The notes beneath the pieces are model-generated. The model saw nothing but the letters and a program-made list of their open reading frames with translations. It had not been told where the DNA came from and searched no databases. Positions 6,375 to 13,001 of a stretch of 13,001 nucleotides of DNA are shown one piece after another (the first letter of the stretch is position 1; each line of letters starts with the position of its first letter). The position numbers and the translations under genes were made by a program. Source of the DNA: Candidatus Gastranaerophilales bacterium. GTDB lineage: Bacteria; Cyanobacteriota; Vampirovibrionia; Gastranaerophilales; Gastranaerophilaceae. The DNA is taken from assembly GCA_947624665.1 (NCBI GenBank), contig CANQLK010000039.1, positions 1-13,001 on the forward strand, read 5' to 3'.

Positions 6375-7745
6375 GTAAATCAATCGGAAGTAAGAGGCGA
6401 ATATCTTAAAAATGTACTGGAAACAACAGCAGAAAAAAATGTGTACGAAAAAGAGTTTTTACAGGCGGTTAAAGAAGTTTTATCTACATTAGAACCTGTT
6501 ATAGAAAAAAATGAAAAATTATATAAAGATATGGCACTATTGGAAAGATTGGTGGAACCTGAAAGAATTATTTCATTTAGAGTTCCTTGGGTGGATGATA
6601 ATGGTAAGGTACAAGTAAACAGAGGATACAGAGTTCAGTTTAACGGTTCAATCGGCCCATATAAGGGAGGTTTAAGATTTCATCCTTCCGTAAACCAAAG
6701 TATTATGAAATTCTTGGCATTTGAACAAATATTTAAAAATGCTCTGACAGGCAGACCCATTGGCGGCGGTAAGGGCGGTTCCAATTTCGACCCTAAAGGA
6801 AAATCGGATATGGAAATTATGAAATTTTGCCAGAGTTTCATGAATGAACTTCAAAAACATATCGGTCAGGATGTTGACGTACCTGCGGGCGATATAGGTG
6901 TCGGCGGTCGTGAAATAGGCTATTTGTTCGGACAGTTCAGAAAAATAAGAAATGCTTATGAAGCAGGTGTGCTGACGGGTAAAGGACTTGAATACGGCGG
7001 CTCGCTTGCAAGAAAAGAAGCTACAGGCTACGGTCTTATGTATTTTATGCGAGAAATGCTTCACGCTAACGGTATTGAACTGTCGGGTAAAACCGCAGTT
7101 ATATCAGGTTCGGGCAATGTCGCTATTTATGCTTGCGAAAAAGCTTTGCAGATGGGTGTGAAAGTTCTTGCAATGAGCGATTCTTCAGGCTGCATTTATG
7201 ATAAAAACGGTATAAATCTTGATGCCGTTAAAGAAATTAAAGAAATTAAAAGAGGAAGAATTAAAGAATATTTAAATTACGTGCCTTCTTCAAAATACAT
7301 TGAAAACTGCGGAAATATTCCCCCTGTTTATACGGTAAAGGCAGATATTGTTCTTCCTTGTGCCACTCAAAACGATATAAACCTTGAAACTGCTAAATTA
7401 CTTACCGCTAACGGAACTTGTGCTATAGGTGAAGGTGCTAACATGCCTTGTACAAATGAAGCTGTTAGTTTTTTCCTTCAAAACAAAGTTTTAGTTGCTC
7501 CCGGAAAGGCTGCGAATGCAGGTGGTGTAGCTACTTCCGCACTTGAAATGTCACAAAATTCAATGCGTGATTCTTGGTCTTTTGAGGTCGTTGATAAAAA
7601 ACTTGAAGATATTATGATTAATATTTTTAAACAGTGCAAAGAAGCTGATAAAGAATATAACTTGGGTAATAATTATGTTGCGGGTGCTAATATCGCTGCT
7701 TTCAAAAAAATATCAAACGCTATGATAGCTCAAGGAATTATTTAG
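6372..7745 (+). CDS. gdhA: Glutamate dehydrogenase, hexameric NADP(+)-type
   Basis: A 457-residue enzyme of normal full length that makes L-glutamate from 2-oxoglutarate and ammonium with NADPH. Active-site features are in order: GPYKGGLRFHPSVN (95-109) with Lys98, GGGKGG (131-136) with Lys134, and the PAGDIGVGGRE block (171-181) with catalytic Asp174. The Rossmann part has GSGNVA at 246-251 and SDSSG at 269-273, where small polar residues follow the Asp as in NADP-preferring forms. The usual GGSDFDPKG is GGSNFDPKG here, one Asp-to-Asn change next to the active-site loop; I cannot say whether it matters. ATG 6372 was chosen over GTG 6366 on ribosome-binding-site spacing. It has its own promoter and a strong terminator, so it is a single-gene transcript that sits at the junction of nitrogen and carbon metabolism. 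Confidence 0.97.
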   Translation: MVNQSEVRGEYLKNVLETTAEKNVYEKEFLQAVKEVLSTLEPVIEKNEKLYKDMALLERLVEPERIISFRVPWVDDNGKVQVNRGYRVQFNGSIGPYKGGLRFHPSVNQSIMKFLAFEQIFKNALTGRPIGGGKGGSNFDPKGKSDMEIMKFCQSFMNELQKHIGQDVDVPAGDIGVGGREIGYLFGQFRKIRNAYEAGVLTGKGLEYGGSLARKEATGYGLMYFMREMLHANGIELSGKTAVISGSGNVAIYACEKALQMGVKVLAMSDSSGCIYDKNGINLDAVKEIKEIKRGRIKEYLNYVPSSKYIENCGNIPPVYTVKADIVLPCATQNDINLETAKLLTANGTCAIGEGANMPCTNEAVSFFLQNKVLVAPGKAANAGGVATSALEMSQNSMRDSWSFEVVDKKLEDIMINIFKQCKEADKEYNLGNNYVAGANIAAFKKISNAMIAQGII

Positions 7746-7760
7746 TTATTTTATATCAAT

Positions 7761-7792
7761 AAAAAGCCCGCTTTACTAAAAGCGGGCTTTTT
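7761..7792. terminator. Bidirectional intrinsic terminator between gdhA and the DUF1292 operon
   Basis: A perfect 14-bp stem (7761-7774 with 7779-7792) with a 4-base loop, GC core AGCCCGCTTT/AAAGCGGGCT, and flanking A and T runs. It works in both directions: it ends gdhA from the left (16 nt after its stop) and the minus-strand operon from the right, since the DUF1292 stop is at 7794-7796. Confidence 0.95.
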
Positions 7793-7793
7793 A

Positions 7794-8096
7794 TTAATCT
7801 TCGATTTCGTCTTCAAGTTTTTCAATATATTCGGAGACTCTGTTAAATTCATCATCGTCGTCAATAAGTTCAAGAGTGTATTCTTCTCCGTCCCTTTTCA
7901 TTCTCATAACAATGACTTCATCATCGGCGCAGTCGCAATCTTCGTGTCCGCAAATATGCTCTTCTTCACCATTCTTCGGAGGAAGCAAAAGGGCATATTC
8001 TTTATTGTCTAAAGTAATAACATCAAGTACTTCCAACTCGACTTTGTTGCCATCTTCGTCGACAAGTTCCAATAAATTTTCATTTTCTTCTGTCAT
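7794..8096 (-). CDS. DUF1292-family small acidic protein with Cys/His cluster
   Basis: A 100-residue acidic protein starting MTEENENLLELVDEDG, with LEVLDVITLDNKEYALLLPP and VIVMRMKRDGEEYTLELIDDDDEF, the beta-rich pattern of DUF1292 (YrzB-like) proteins. The function of the family is unknown. Between the two halves lies a segment with His47, Cys49, His51, Cys54 and Cys56, which could bind a metal. I chose ATG at 8096: a longer frame from TTG at 8117 exists but runs back into ruvX, while the ATG has a GTGAG ribosome-binding-like element a few bases upstream and gives the usual family N-terminus. It lies 7 bp after ruvX, as DUF1292 genes often do in Firmicutes, and shares its operon and the downstream terminator. 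Confidence 0.85.
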   Translation of the reverse strand: MTEENENLLELVDEDGNKVELEVLDVITLDNKEYALLLPPKNGEEEHICGHEDCDCADDEVIVMRMKRDGEEYTLELIDDDDEFNRVSEYIEKLEDEIED

Positions 8097-8103
8097 TAAT
8101 ATC

Positions 8104-8508
8104 TCACTTTCTATCAAGGTATTGCTGCAAAATTAAACACGCACTTTTTAAATCAACTAACTTTTTATCTTTTGTATATTTATGCCCTGTTTGAGCAAGT
8201 ATAAATTCCGCTTGTTTGCTTGTCAGTCTTTCATCTTCAAAAATTATTTCATATTCATTCTTAAAATTTTCAGTAAAATTAATACAATCCTGAGCTTGAG
8301 TGCCTAGTGTATTATTCATGTTCTTAGGCAATCCCGCAACAATTTTTTTTATGTTGTTATTATTACAAATTTCTTTAATTTTAGCTATAGCCTTATGCTC
8401 GGGCTCTCTATCAATTGTTTCAACAGGATGAGCAATCAGTCCCATAATATCACTCATTGCAATTCCTATTCTCTTTTTTCCTATGTCAAGTCCCAGTATT
8501 TTATCCAT
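8104..8508 (-). CDS. ruvX: RuvX/YqgF-family putative Holliday junction resolvase
   Basis: A 134-residue RNase H-fold nuclease of the YqgF/RuvX family, which acts in the cytoplasm on Holliday junctions or in 16S rRNA 5' maturation. It shows LGLDIGKKRIGIAMSD with Asp8, the IVAGLPKNMNNTLGTQAQ block (57-73), FEDERLTS with the conserved Glu around 91-93, and KLVDLKSACLILQQYL with Asp119. These are the expected acidic catalytic residues. The ATG at 8508 is used; TTG at 8511 would add one Met. The ATG overlaps the end of the upstream HEAT-like gene by 8 bp and a weak AAAGG lies upstream. It sits before the DUF1292 gene, a recurrent pairing. Confidence 0.93.
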   Translation of the reverse strand: MDKILGLDIGKKRIGIAMSDIMGLIAHPVETIDREPEHKAIAKIKEICNNNNIKKIVAGLPKNMNNTLGTQAQDCINFTENFKNEYEIIFEDERLTSKQAEFILAQTGHKYTKDKKLVDLKSACLILQQYLDRK

Positions 8509-10135
8509 CAAGCCAGCCTTTTTTTAAAAAATCTATTATTTCATTTACCTTTTTTATATCGTATTTTGACTCTTCACTGTTATTCTTTCTGAATATGTTT
8601 TTTGTTAATGCTATATCGTGTATGTTTTCCCTTATTCCTACAAAATAATTAAATACGCTTCTTTGTATCAATATTTGCTTAAATGTTCTGAAATATTTCT
8701 CTGTTTTAAGCATTGTATAAAATATATCGGCATTCTTTAATTCTTCATTGTTTCTTAGAAGATAAACCAAATCGTATATACGATTCTTCCATACTTCTGT
8801 GTTTGCTTCATCAAATACCATATCGGTATTATCTATCAGATATTTATTAATTTTTTTGATATCCGATAACTCCGAATTATATATATTATCCGTAATTTTC
8901 TTTATAACATCATTTTCGTACGGTGCAATAAACCATCTTAATGTGTATTCTTTCGTTAAAAGCTCTAAAATATCTTCGATTGATATTAACTGCATTTTAC
9001 AATTCGACTCGGAATAAACATCTAAAGGAATATCTAAAGGCACAATATCGCTCAGAAGCGGATTCCAACATATAAACTCGTATGGAAACGGTCGTTTTAA
9101 TTCGATATTTTTTTCCATCGCTTTGTTAATTTTTGTTTTTACGTACTTTGCGGGAACCTTATATTTGCCTTCGCTTTTGTAAAACTTTGCAATGATTTTT
9201 ATAAGTTCTTCCTGTGAAATATCAAAAAATCCGAAGCAATCTTTAATCCCTATAATGTCATTAATAACAACGGCAGAAAGATGAAATCTTGCCTCGTTCG
9301 TAATTCTTGATATTAAAATAGCCTGGTTCCCGTTTCCGTCGGGAATTGTAGTATAAAAATCATAAGGCTTTGTTTCTTTTATAATATCCTTAAAGTAATC
9401 GTCCGCTTTTTCTTGTGAAGCTCCTGCCAATTTTAGCTTTTTTAATGCAATCTTTGCTTCTTTTGTTATTTCGATATCATCATCTGTTAAAAGCAGGTAT
9501 TCTAAAGGCTTAATTGCAATAGATGACTTTGAATTTCCAAGTATTTCAATTACTTGCAGCTTGAATTTCCTGTCAAAATCGGAATATAAAATAGGATACA
9601 GTATGTTTGCAAGAATGTCACCGTCATAATCGGCTTTTAATGATTCTAAAAGCACATATTTGTCTTTATCCGCAACGGCTGAAACGAAATCGAGAAAATC
9701 AAGCATCGACTCGGGATTAAATACCGCATTTTCAAGCAATTTTTGTGTTTCTTTGTCCAGTATTTCATCGGGATTTTCAAAGTAAGAAGGAACTATATTC
9801 CCGCTTCCTTCGCTTCCCGTAACTCTTAAAAGTTGAACTATCTTATATTTGCATTCGTCGGATATTGAGGACTCAAGCATTTCCATTGACTTTTGATTAA
9901 TATATTCTAATGGAATAAGGTCTTTTAACAGCAGAGCGGAAATATTGTAATCTTTTTCATCCAGCTTAATATATTCTTTTAAATAAATATCAAAAAGAGC
10001 CTTTTTATCATCGATTATATTCAAATCGTCAAATAAAAAGTGAAATTTTTCTTCGGTTATTTTTTGCAAGGATTTTATTTCTGAAATGACGGACAGAACT
10101 CTTGCTCTTATTTGCAATTTTGAGAACTGCGCCAT
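8501..10135 (-). CDS. Uncharacterised HEAT-like repeat protein
   Basis: A 544-residue soluble protein I cannot assign to a named family. It is helix-rich, acidic and lysine-rich, and has no signal peptide or membrane segment. The region around 145-245 reads like HEAT-type helical pairs: the segment from LDFLDFVSA to LEYLLLTDDDIEITKEAKIALKKLKLAG contains repeated hydrophobic helices with the Leu/Ala spacing of such repeats. The centre (about 260-340) looks more globular, with NQAILISRITNEARFH followed by VVINDIIGIKDCFGFFD, and the C-terminus is again helical. Such repeats usually bind proteins or nucleic acids. The start ATG shares one base with the stop of the zinc-finger gene (TAATG), and its end overlaps ruvX, so it is probably translated in a coupled manner. 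A role in DNA repair, proteolysis or neither cannot be decided from sequence. Confidence 0.65.
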   Translation of the reverse strand: MAQFSKLQIRARVLSVISEIKSLQKITEEKFHFLFDDLNIIDDKKALFDIYLKEYIKLDEKDYNISALLLKDLIPLEYINQKSMEMLESSISDECKYKIVQLLRVTGSEGSGNIVPSYFENPDEILDKETQKLLENAVFNPESMLDFLDFVSAVADKDKYVLLESLKADYDGDILANILYPILYSDFDRKFKLQVIEILGNSKSSIAIKPLEYLLLTDDDIEITKEAKIALKKLKLAGASQEKADDYFKDIIKETKPYDFYTTIPDGNGNQAILISRITNEARFHLSAVVINDIIGIKDCFGFFDISQEELIKIIAKFYKSEGKYKVPAKYVKTKINKAMEKNIELKRPFPYEFICWNPLLSDIVPLDIPLDVYSESNCKMQLISIEDILELLTKEYTLRWFIAPYENDVIKKITDNIYNSELSDIKKINKYLIDNTDMVFDEANTEVWKNRIYDLVYLLRNNEELKNADIFYTMLKTEKYFRTFKQILIQRSVFNYFVGIRENIHDIALTKNIFRKNNSEESKYDIKKVNEIIDFLKKGWLDG

Positions 10136-10431
10136 TATTTAACCTTGCTCCAAAAGATATCAAGGATTTTTTGCGCTTCGCCCGAAGGAAGTTTATCTTC
10201 TAAAATCAAATATTGAACGGCAATCATGGTGCATTCGGAACATATATTTACTCCGGGACCCTGTACCATTTTTGCTACCTGAGTATTTGGTCTGCCGCAA
10301 AAACTGCAATATACCAATTTATCTTCCGGTGGATTATTCTTTTCATGTCTATTTTCTTTTGTCTCTTTTGTTTTTTCTCTTGCACTTTTCAGAGAAACTA
10401 TTTTTTCTGTATCGCTCATAAATTTTGCCAA
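10135..10431 (-). CDS. Stand-alone ClpX-type C4 zinc finger protein
   Basis: A 98-residue protein with a charged, probably unfolded first third and then a ClpX-type zinc-binding domain: YCSFCGRPN and GPGVNICSECTMIA, with Cys42, Cys45, Cys64 and Cys67. In ClpX this domain makes dimers and binds adaptor proteins and substrates. Here there is no AAA+ domain, so this is a free zinc finger rather than ClpX; the rest is a short helical tail. The start is uncertain. TTG at 10431 has AGGAG at 10440-10436, with 4 nt between them. The ATG at 10419, giving MSDTEKIV, is 16 nt from that site, too far. I favour TTG but would not rely on it. It is the first gene of the minus-strand operon and overlaps the HEAT-like gene by one base. 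Confidence 0.85.
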   Translation of the reverse strand: MAKFMSDTEKIVSLKSAREKTKETKENRHEKNNPPEDKLVYCSFCGRPNTQVAKMVQGPGVNICSECTMIAVQYLILEDKLPSGEAQKILDIFWSKVK

Positions 10432-10452
10432 TTATCTCCTACAAATATTGTA
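10432..10452 (-). promoter_or_regulatory. -10 and ribosome binding site of the zinc-finger operon
   Basis: On the minus strand TACAAT (10452-10447) is a good -10, followed by AGGAG (10440-10436). The matching -35 is TTGCAA at 10474-10469, with a 16-nt spacer. Transcription would begin close to the ribosome binding site, giving a very short leader. Confidence 0.4.
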
Positions 10453-10468
10453 TACTAATTTAAAAATA

Positions 10469-10497
10469 TTGCAAAATTTTCAATTTGCGTTTATAGT
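10469..10497 (+). promoter_or_regulatory. Promoter of the TPR lipoprotein-lgt operon
   Basis: TTGCAA (10469-10474), a 17-nt spacer and TATAGT (10492-10497). The AGGGG ribosome binding site is at 10510-10514, 6 nt before the ATG. TTGCAA is palindromic and can also serve as -35 for the opposite promoter. Confidence 0.5.
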
Positions 10498-10520
10498 TTA
10501 TATCAGTCTAGGGGATTTAA

Positions 10521-11198
10521 ATGAAAAGAGTACTATTATTAATTACCATATTATCGGTTTCGGTATTAACAAGTGCCTGTATAAATAATTTTGCGGTAAA
10601 GGAACTTAATACCAAGGCTGAATCATATTTGGATAAAGGAGATACCGAAACTGCAATCTGCCGTTTAAAATCAAGTTTGGATTTGGATGACGGTATTTAT
10701 CAAACTCATTATAATCTTGCAGTAGCATACAATAATATTAACAATTATGAAGGGGTTCTTGAAGAGAGTCAAAAAGTTCTGGATATTAACCCCGAGTTCT
10801 ATGATGCCATATATATGATGGCACTTGCTAAAGAAGCTTTGGCATATAAATTAATAGAAAATGTTGAAAATCCTTATGATTTATCACTGGAACAACTCTC
10901 TGACTTCAATAATAAAGCTTCAGATGCCATCGATACTTATAATAAGTATTTGGAAAATAAAGTTAATGCGACGGAATCGGATAAAATTAATTCCAAAATA
11001 TCTGAATTGAATGCCAAAATAAAAGAGTATACGGAAGTATACGATAACAAAAATAATGAAGTTCAAAATCAAATTCAAGATGAGTTAAATAATCAAAATT
11101 CGGATATGGTGCAGGATACTGAAAATTCTGAAAACGGTAATCAAGAAGAAGCACAAGACCAAAATCAGGCTCAAGGTACCGAAGAAGTTAATCAATAG
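10521..11198 (+). CDS. TPR-containing lipoprotein
   Basis: A 225-residue exported lipoprotein. The signal peptide is KR plus a hydrophobic stretch (4-16), ending in a lipobox-like TSAC with Cys20 as the lipidation site. Mature residues ~26-95 form two or more tetratricopeptide repeats, visible in the KAESYLDKGDTETAI and YNLAVAYNNINNYEGVL spacings, and residues ~120-170 look like helical/coiled-coil. The last 50 residues are a Gln/Asn/Glu/Asp-rich disordered tail. The residue after the Cys is Ile, which does not signal inner-membrane retention in enterobacterial rules. TPR lipoproteins usually act as scaffolds in envelope assembly, for example near BamD-like roles, but no specific function can be assigned. 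It is first in an operon with lgt 2 bp downstream, and it is itself a likely substrate of Lgt. Confidence 0.88.
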   Translation: MKRVLLLITILSVSVLTSACINNFAVKELNTKAESYLDKGDTETAICRLKSSLDLDDGIYQTHYNLAVAYNNINNYEGVLEESQKVLDINPEFYDAIYMMALAKEALAYKLIENVENPYDLSLEQLSDFNNKASDAIDTYNKYLENKVNATESDKINSKISELNAKIKEYTEVYDNKNNEVQNQIQDELNNQNSDMVQDTENSENGNQEEAQDQNQAQGTEEVNQ

Positions 11199-11200
11199 TT

Positions 11201-11992
11201 ATGTTTAAATCCCCCGAAGAAATAGCTTTTACTCTTGGAAATATTGATATCTATTGGTATGGGATTATTATGTCTTTTTCGATAGTCTGCGGACTCTTCG
11301 TTATCTTTTTAACTGCTAAAAAGTATTTTAAAGACATATCTTTTGATACAATTTGTGATTTGTCCTTTTATGTAATTATATTCGGCATTATATTTGCACG
11401 ATTATATTATGTTGTCTTTGACTATGATTATTTTATAAAAAATCCCAATGAAATTATAGCAATTTGGAACGGCGGAATATCCATTCAAGGTTCAATTATA
11501 GGCGGTATTGTCGCAGGTTATCTTTATGTAAAAAAATATAATCTTAATTTTTTAAGATTAGCCGATTTATATTCTTTCGGTTTAATTACTGGGCAAATTA
11601 TTGGCAGATGGGGGAATTTCTTTAACTCTGAAGCATTCGGATTGCCTACCGATTTACCTTGGAAGCTTTATATCCCTTATTCTCATCGTCCCGAGGCGTT
11701 TAAAAACTTTGATTTCTTTCATCCCTCATTTTTATATGAATCAATTTTGAATATTTTTGTGTTGTTAATTTTGTTTTGTATGCTTTCAAAATTAAAAAAC
11801 CGAAAAGACGGACAGATATTCTTTTCTTATATAATCTTATATTCGATTGTTCGTCTGTTTGTAGAAACAATAAGAGTGGATAGTGTCTTTAGTATCGGCC
11901 CGGTTCATATTGCTCATATTATGTCGGTTCTCTTTATTATTGCAGCTATCATTGGCATTAAACATGTTAATGATGATGTTATAAATTTGTAA
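11201..11992 (+). CDS. lgt: Prolipoprotein diacylglyceryl transferase
   Basis: A 263-residue, multi-spanning inner-membrane enzyme that moves a diacylglycerol from phosphatidylglycerol to the lipobox Cys of prolipoproteins, the first step of lipoprotein maturation. The Lgt signature is clear: IGRWGNFFNSEAFG with the essential Arg and Glu, then HPSFLYES, and LYSIVRLFVETIRVD near the end. The segment that holds the His in E. coli Lgt (GGMSFHG) reads GGISIQGSIIGG here, with Gln in place of His. Length and topology are otherwise normal. The gene begins 2 bp after the lipoprotein stop codon, with no separate ribosome binding site of note, so translation is probably coupled. The lipoprotein upstream is a natural substrate. 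Confidence 0.95.
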   Translation: MFKSPEEIAFTLGNIDIYWYGIIMSFSIVCGLFVIFLTAKKYFKDISFDTICDLSFYVIIFGIIFARLYYVVFDYDYFIKNPNEIIAIWNGGISIQGSIIGGIVAGYLYVKKYNLNFLRLADLYSFGLITGQIIGRWGNFFNSEAFGLPTDLPWKLYIPYSHRPEAFKNFDFFHPSFLYESILNIFVLLILFCMLSKLKNRKDGQIFFSYIILYSIVRLFVETIRVDSVFSIGPVHIAHIMSVLFIIAAIIGIKHVNDDVINL

Positions 11993-12014
11993 TAAACTTC
12001 ATTTGTTTTATAAT
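11987..12014 (+). promoter_or_regulatory. Possible promoter of the MlaD-like gene (leaderless candidate)
   Basis: TTGTAA (11987-11992, overlapping the lgt stop), a 16-nt spacer and a perfect TATAAT (12009-12014). A start site 7 nt after the -10 would fall on the A of the ATG at 12021. No ribosome binding site precedes that ATG. The AT-rich sequence makes a chance match possible. Confidence 0.4.
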
Positions 12015-12020
12015 ATTACT

Positions 12021-12680
12021 ATGGATAGAAAACAGATAGTGTTAGTTGAAATAATATTTTGGCTGCTTATAATATTTTGCGGTTCATTCTTTTTTATTTA
12101 TAAGACTTCAATTAAGGATAATATAAATAATACTTATTATATGTTTTTTGATGATGTTGAAGGATTGGTCAGAGGTTCTCCCGTCAGATTGATGGGTATT
12201 AATATCGGTTATGTCAGAGATGTGAAAATATTTGACAATAAAGTATTTGTATCGATACTGGTTACAAAAAAAGATATGATAATGCCCAAAAGTGCAACCG
12301 CAACAATAGAATTCTACGGGATAAGCGGTTCTACGTCATTGGAGTTGAATCCGTTAACGGGTTATGATACCGAAAATTCCGATGAAATAATTCCTTCAAA
12401 TTCCTACAGAGTTCAGGATTTTTGGGACGGTTCCAAGCTGACTGCAGAAGTTATGATTGATATTTACGGCAGTATCGGTAGAACCATTAAATCGGCAGGA
12501 CTTATCGAGAAAAAAGATTTATTAAAACAAAGCAAGTTTGTTAATGCACTAGCTTTACAAACGGATAAAGTTAATCAGTCGCAGACTGTTATTATTAATA
12601 AAATGTCTGAAGATACAAAAAAGTTTTTAGAGCAGAAACAAACGATTGATAATAATGAAGAGGACATTGTAAATGAATAA
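12021..12680 (+). CDS. MCE/MlaD-family membrane-anchored lipid-transport protein
   Basis: A 219-residue protein with one N-terminal membrane helix (about 7-27) and an MCE domain (about 38-115). The domain core is FDDVEGLVRGSPVRLMGINIGYVRDV (43-68), the standard 'GL..GspV...Gv.vG.V' motif. MCE proteins form hexameric rings that carry phospholipids between membranes with an ABC transporter; the usual mlaE and mlaF partners are not in the window. The tail after the domain (from about 135) is mixed polar and helix-like, and shorter than in long MCE proteins. I prefer ATG at 12021 to an in-frame TTG at 12003: the ATG gives a normal MDRKQIVLVE start and an anchor helix close to the N-terminus. No ribosome binding site is seen for either. 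The stop overlaps upp by 8 bp. Confidence 0.88.
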   Translation: MDRKQIVLVEIIFWLLIIFCGSFFFIYKTSIKDNINNTYYMFFDDVEGLVRGSPVRLMGINIGYVRDVKIFDNKVFVSILVTKKDMIMPKSATATIEFYGISGSTSLELNPLTGYDTENSDEIIPSNSYRVQDFWDGSKLTAEVMIDIYGSIGRTIKSAGLIEKKDLLKQSKFVNALALQTDKVNQSQTVIINKMSEDTKKFLEQKQTIDNNEEDIVNE

Positions 12681-13001
12681 GTTTTCTAATGTTGAAGTTG
12701 TAAATCATCCGTTATGCCTTCATAATTTAAGCATAATAAGAAATAAAAATACCTCTGCGGAAGTATTCAGAAGTGCCATAAGAAGAATTACATATTTGTT
12801 GTTTTATAAAGCAACGGAAGATTTAGAATTAGAAGATATAGAAATTGAAACTCCGTTAGAAAAATGTATTTGTTCTCGTTTAAGCGAAAAAAATGAGATT
12901 ATAATAGCTCCGATATTAAGAGCGGGATTGATTTTCTCAGATATTGCAAATGAAATAATGCCGTTTGCAACGGTTCGACATATAGGGATGTATAGGGATG
13001 A
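12673..13001 (+). CDS. upp: Uracil phosphoribosyltransferase, 5' part (continues past window)
   Basis: About 109 residues are visible and the frame stays open at the end of the window. The start reads MNKFSNVEVVNHPLCLHNLSIIRNK, the usual UPRT opening with 'HPL' and 'lslIRnk.T', then FRSAIRRITYLLFYKATEDL, ETPLEKC, and APILRAGLIFSDI, the strongly conserved ILRAG motif of the family, followed by VRHIGMYRDE. The enzyme makes UMP from uracil and PRPP in the pyrimidine salvage pathway. A clear AGAGG element (12659-12663) lies 9 nt before the ATG, which overlaps the MlaD-like gene by 8 bp. The PRPP-binding loop lies beyond the window and was not seen. Confidence 0.95.
   Translation, partial: MNKFSNVEVVNHPLCLHNLSIIRNKNTSAEVFRSAIRRITYLLFYKATEDLELEDIEIETPLEKCICSRLSEKNEIIIAPILRAGLIFSDIANEIMPFATVRHIGMYRD

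Noticed and set aside
7207..7255. Short AAAGAAATT repeats as a tandem repeat array
   Set aside because: Only about two copies, inside a normal part of gdhA (KEIKEIKRGRIKEY), explained by the protein sequence.
11085..11195. Gln/Asn-rich tail of the lipoprotein as a coding tandem repeat or prion-like domain
   Set aside because: No repeat unit is preserved in the DNA and the composition is mixed with Glu and Asp; it looks like an ordinary disordered tail.

Overview
The window is an AT-rich, gene-dense bacterial segment with no rRNA, tRNA, CRISPR array or insertion sequence that I can recognise. A diderm host is suggested by an MCE/MlaD-type protein next to lgt and a lipoprotein gene, and by a surface-glycan cluster. 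The AT-rich codon use, together with a DUF1292 protein, a stand-alone ClpX-type zinc finger, RuvX and MlaD, fits a gut Vampirovibrionia (Melainabacteria, Candidatus Gastranaerophilales) or a similar low-GC diderm. This placement is an inference, not a match.

Layout. (1) Positions 1-5435, plus strand: a tightly packed envelope-glycan operon. It holds the C-terminal part of a YfhO-like membrane protein, a GtrA-family protein, an acyltransferase-3 membrane enzyme, a GT2 glycosyltransferase of polyprenyl-phosphate-sugar synthase type, a GT-C-like multi-spanning glycosyltransferase and a small GDPD-like protein. Most junctions overlap or nearly touch. (2) Positions 5410-6237, minus strand: a short DegT-like PLP enzyme whose end overlaps the GDPD-like gene convergently. 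(3) Positions 6372-7745, plus strand: gdhA (hexameric NADP-type glutamate dehydrogenase) with its own extended -10 promoter, closed by a strong bidirectional terminator. (4) Positions 7794-10431, minus strand: a four-gene overlapping operon, read as ClpX-type zinc finger protein, HEAT-like protein, RuvX, DUF1292 protein. (5) Positions 10521-13001, plus strand: TPR lipoprotein, lgt, MCE/MlaD protein and the start of upp. Regions 4 and 5 diverge from an 89-bp intergenic stretch in which two opposing promoters appear to share one palindromic -35 hexamer.

Main finding. The glycan operon carries two long G/C homopolymers in otherwise AT-rich coding sequence: G9 inside the acyltransferase gene (2346-2354) and C10 inside the GT-C gene (4380-4389). 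Both are in frame (ON) here. At each tract, a change of one base in either direction leads to a stop codon within about 2-20 codons. This is the signature of slipped-strand phase variation, and it suggests a surface glycan with two independent switches, one for acylation and one for sugar addition. The GT2 + GtrA + GT-C set resembles the three-part Gtr module that decorates O-antigen in other bacteria. A further A9 tract lies at codons 5-8 of the acyltransferase gene.

No stretch longer than 300 bases lacks a gene. The two intergenic regions of note (6238-6371 and 10432-10520) hold promoters and ribosome binding sites.
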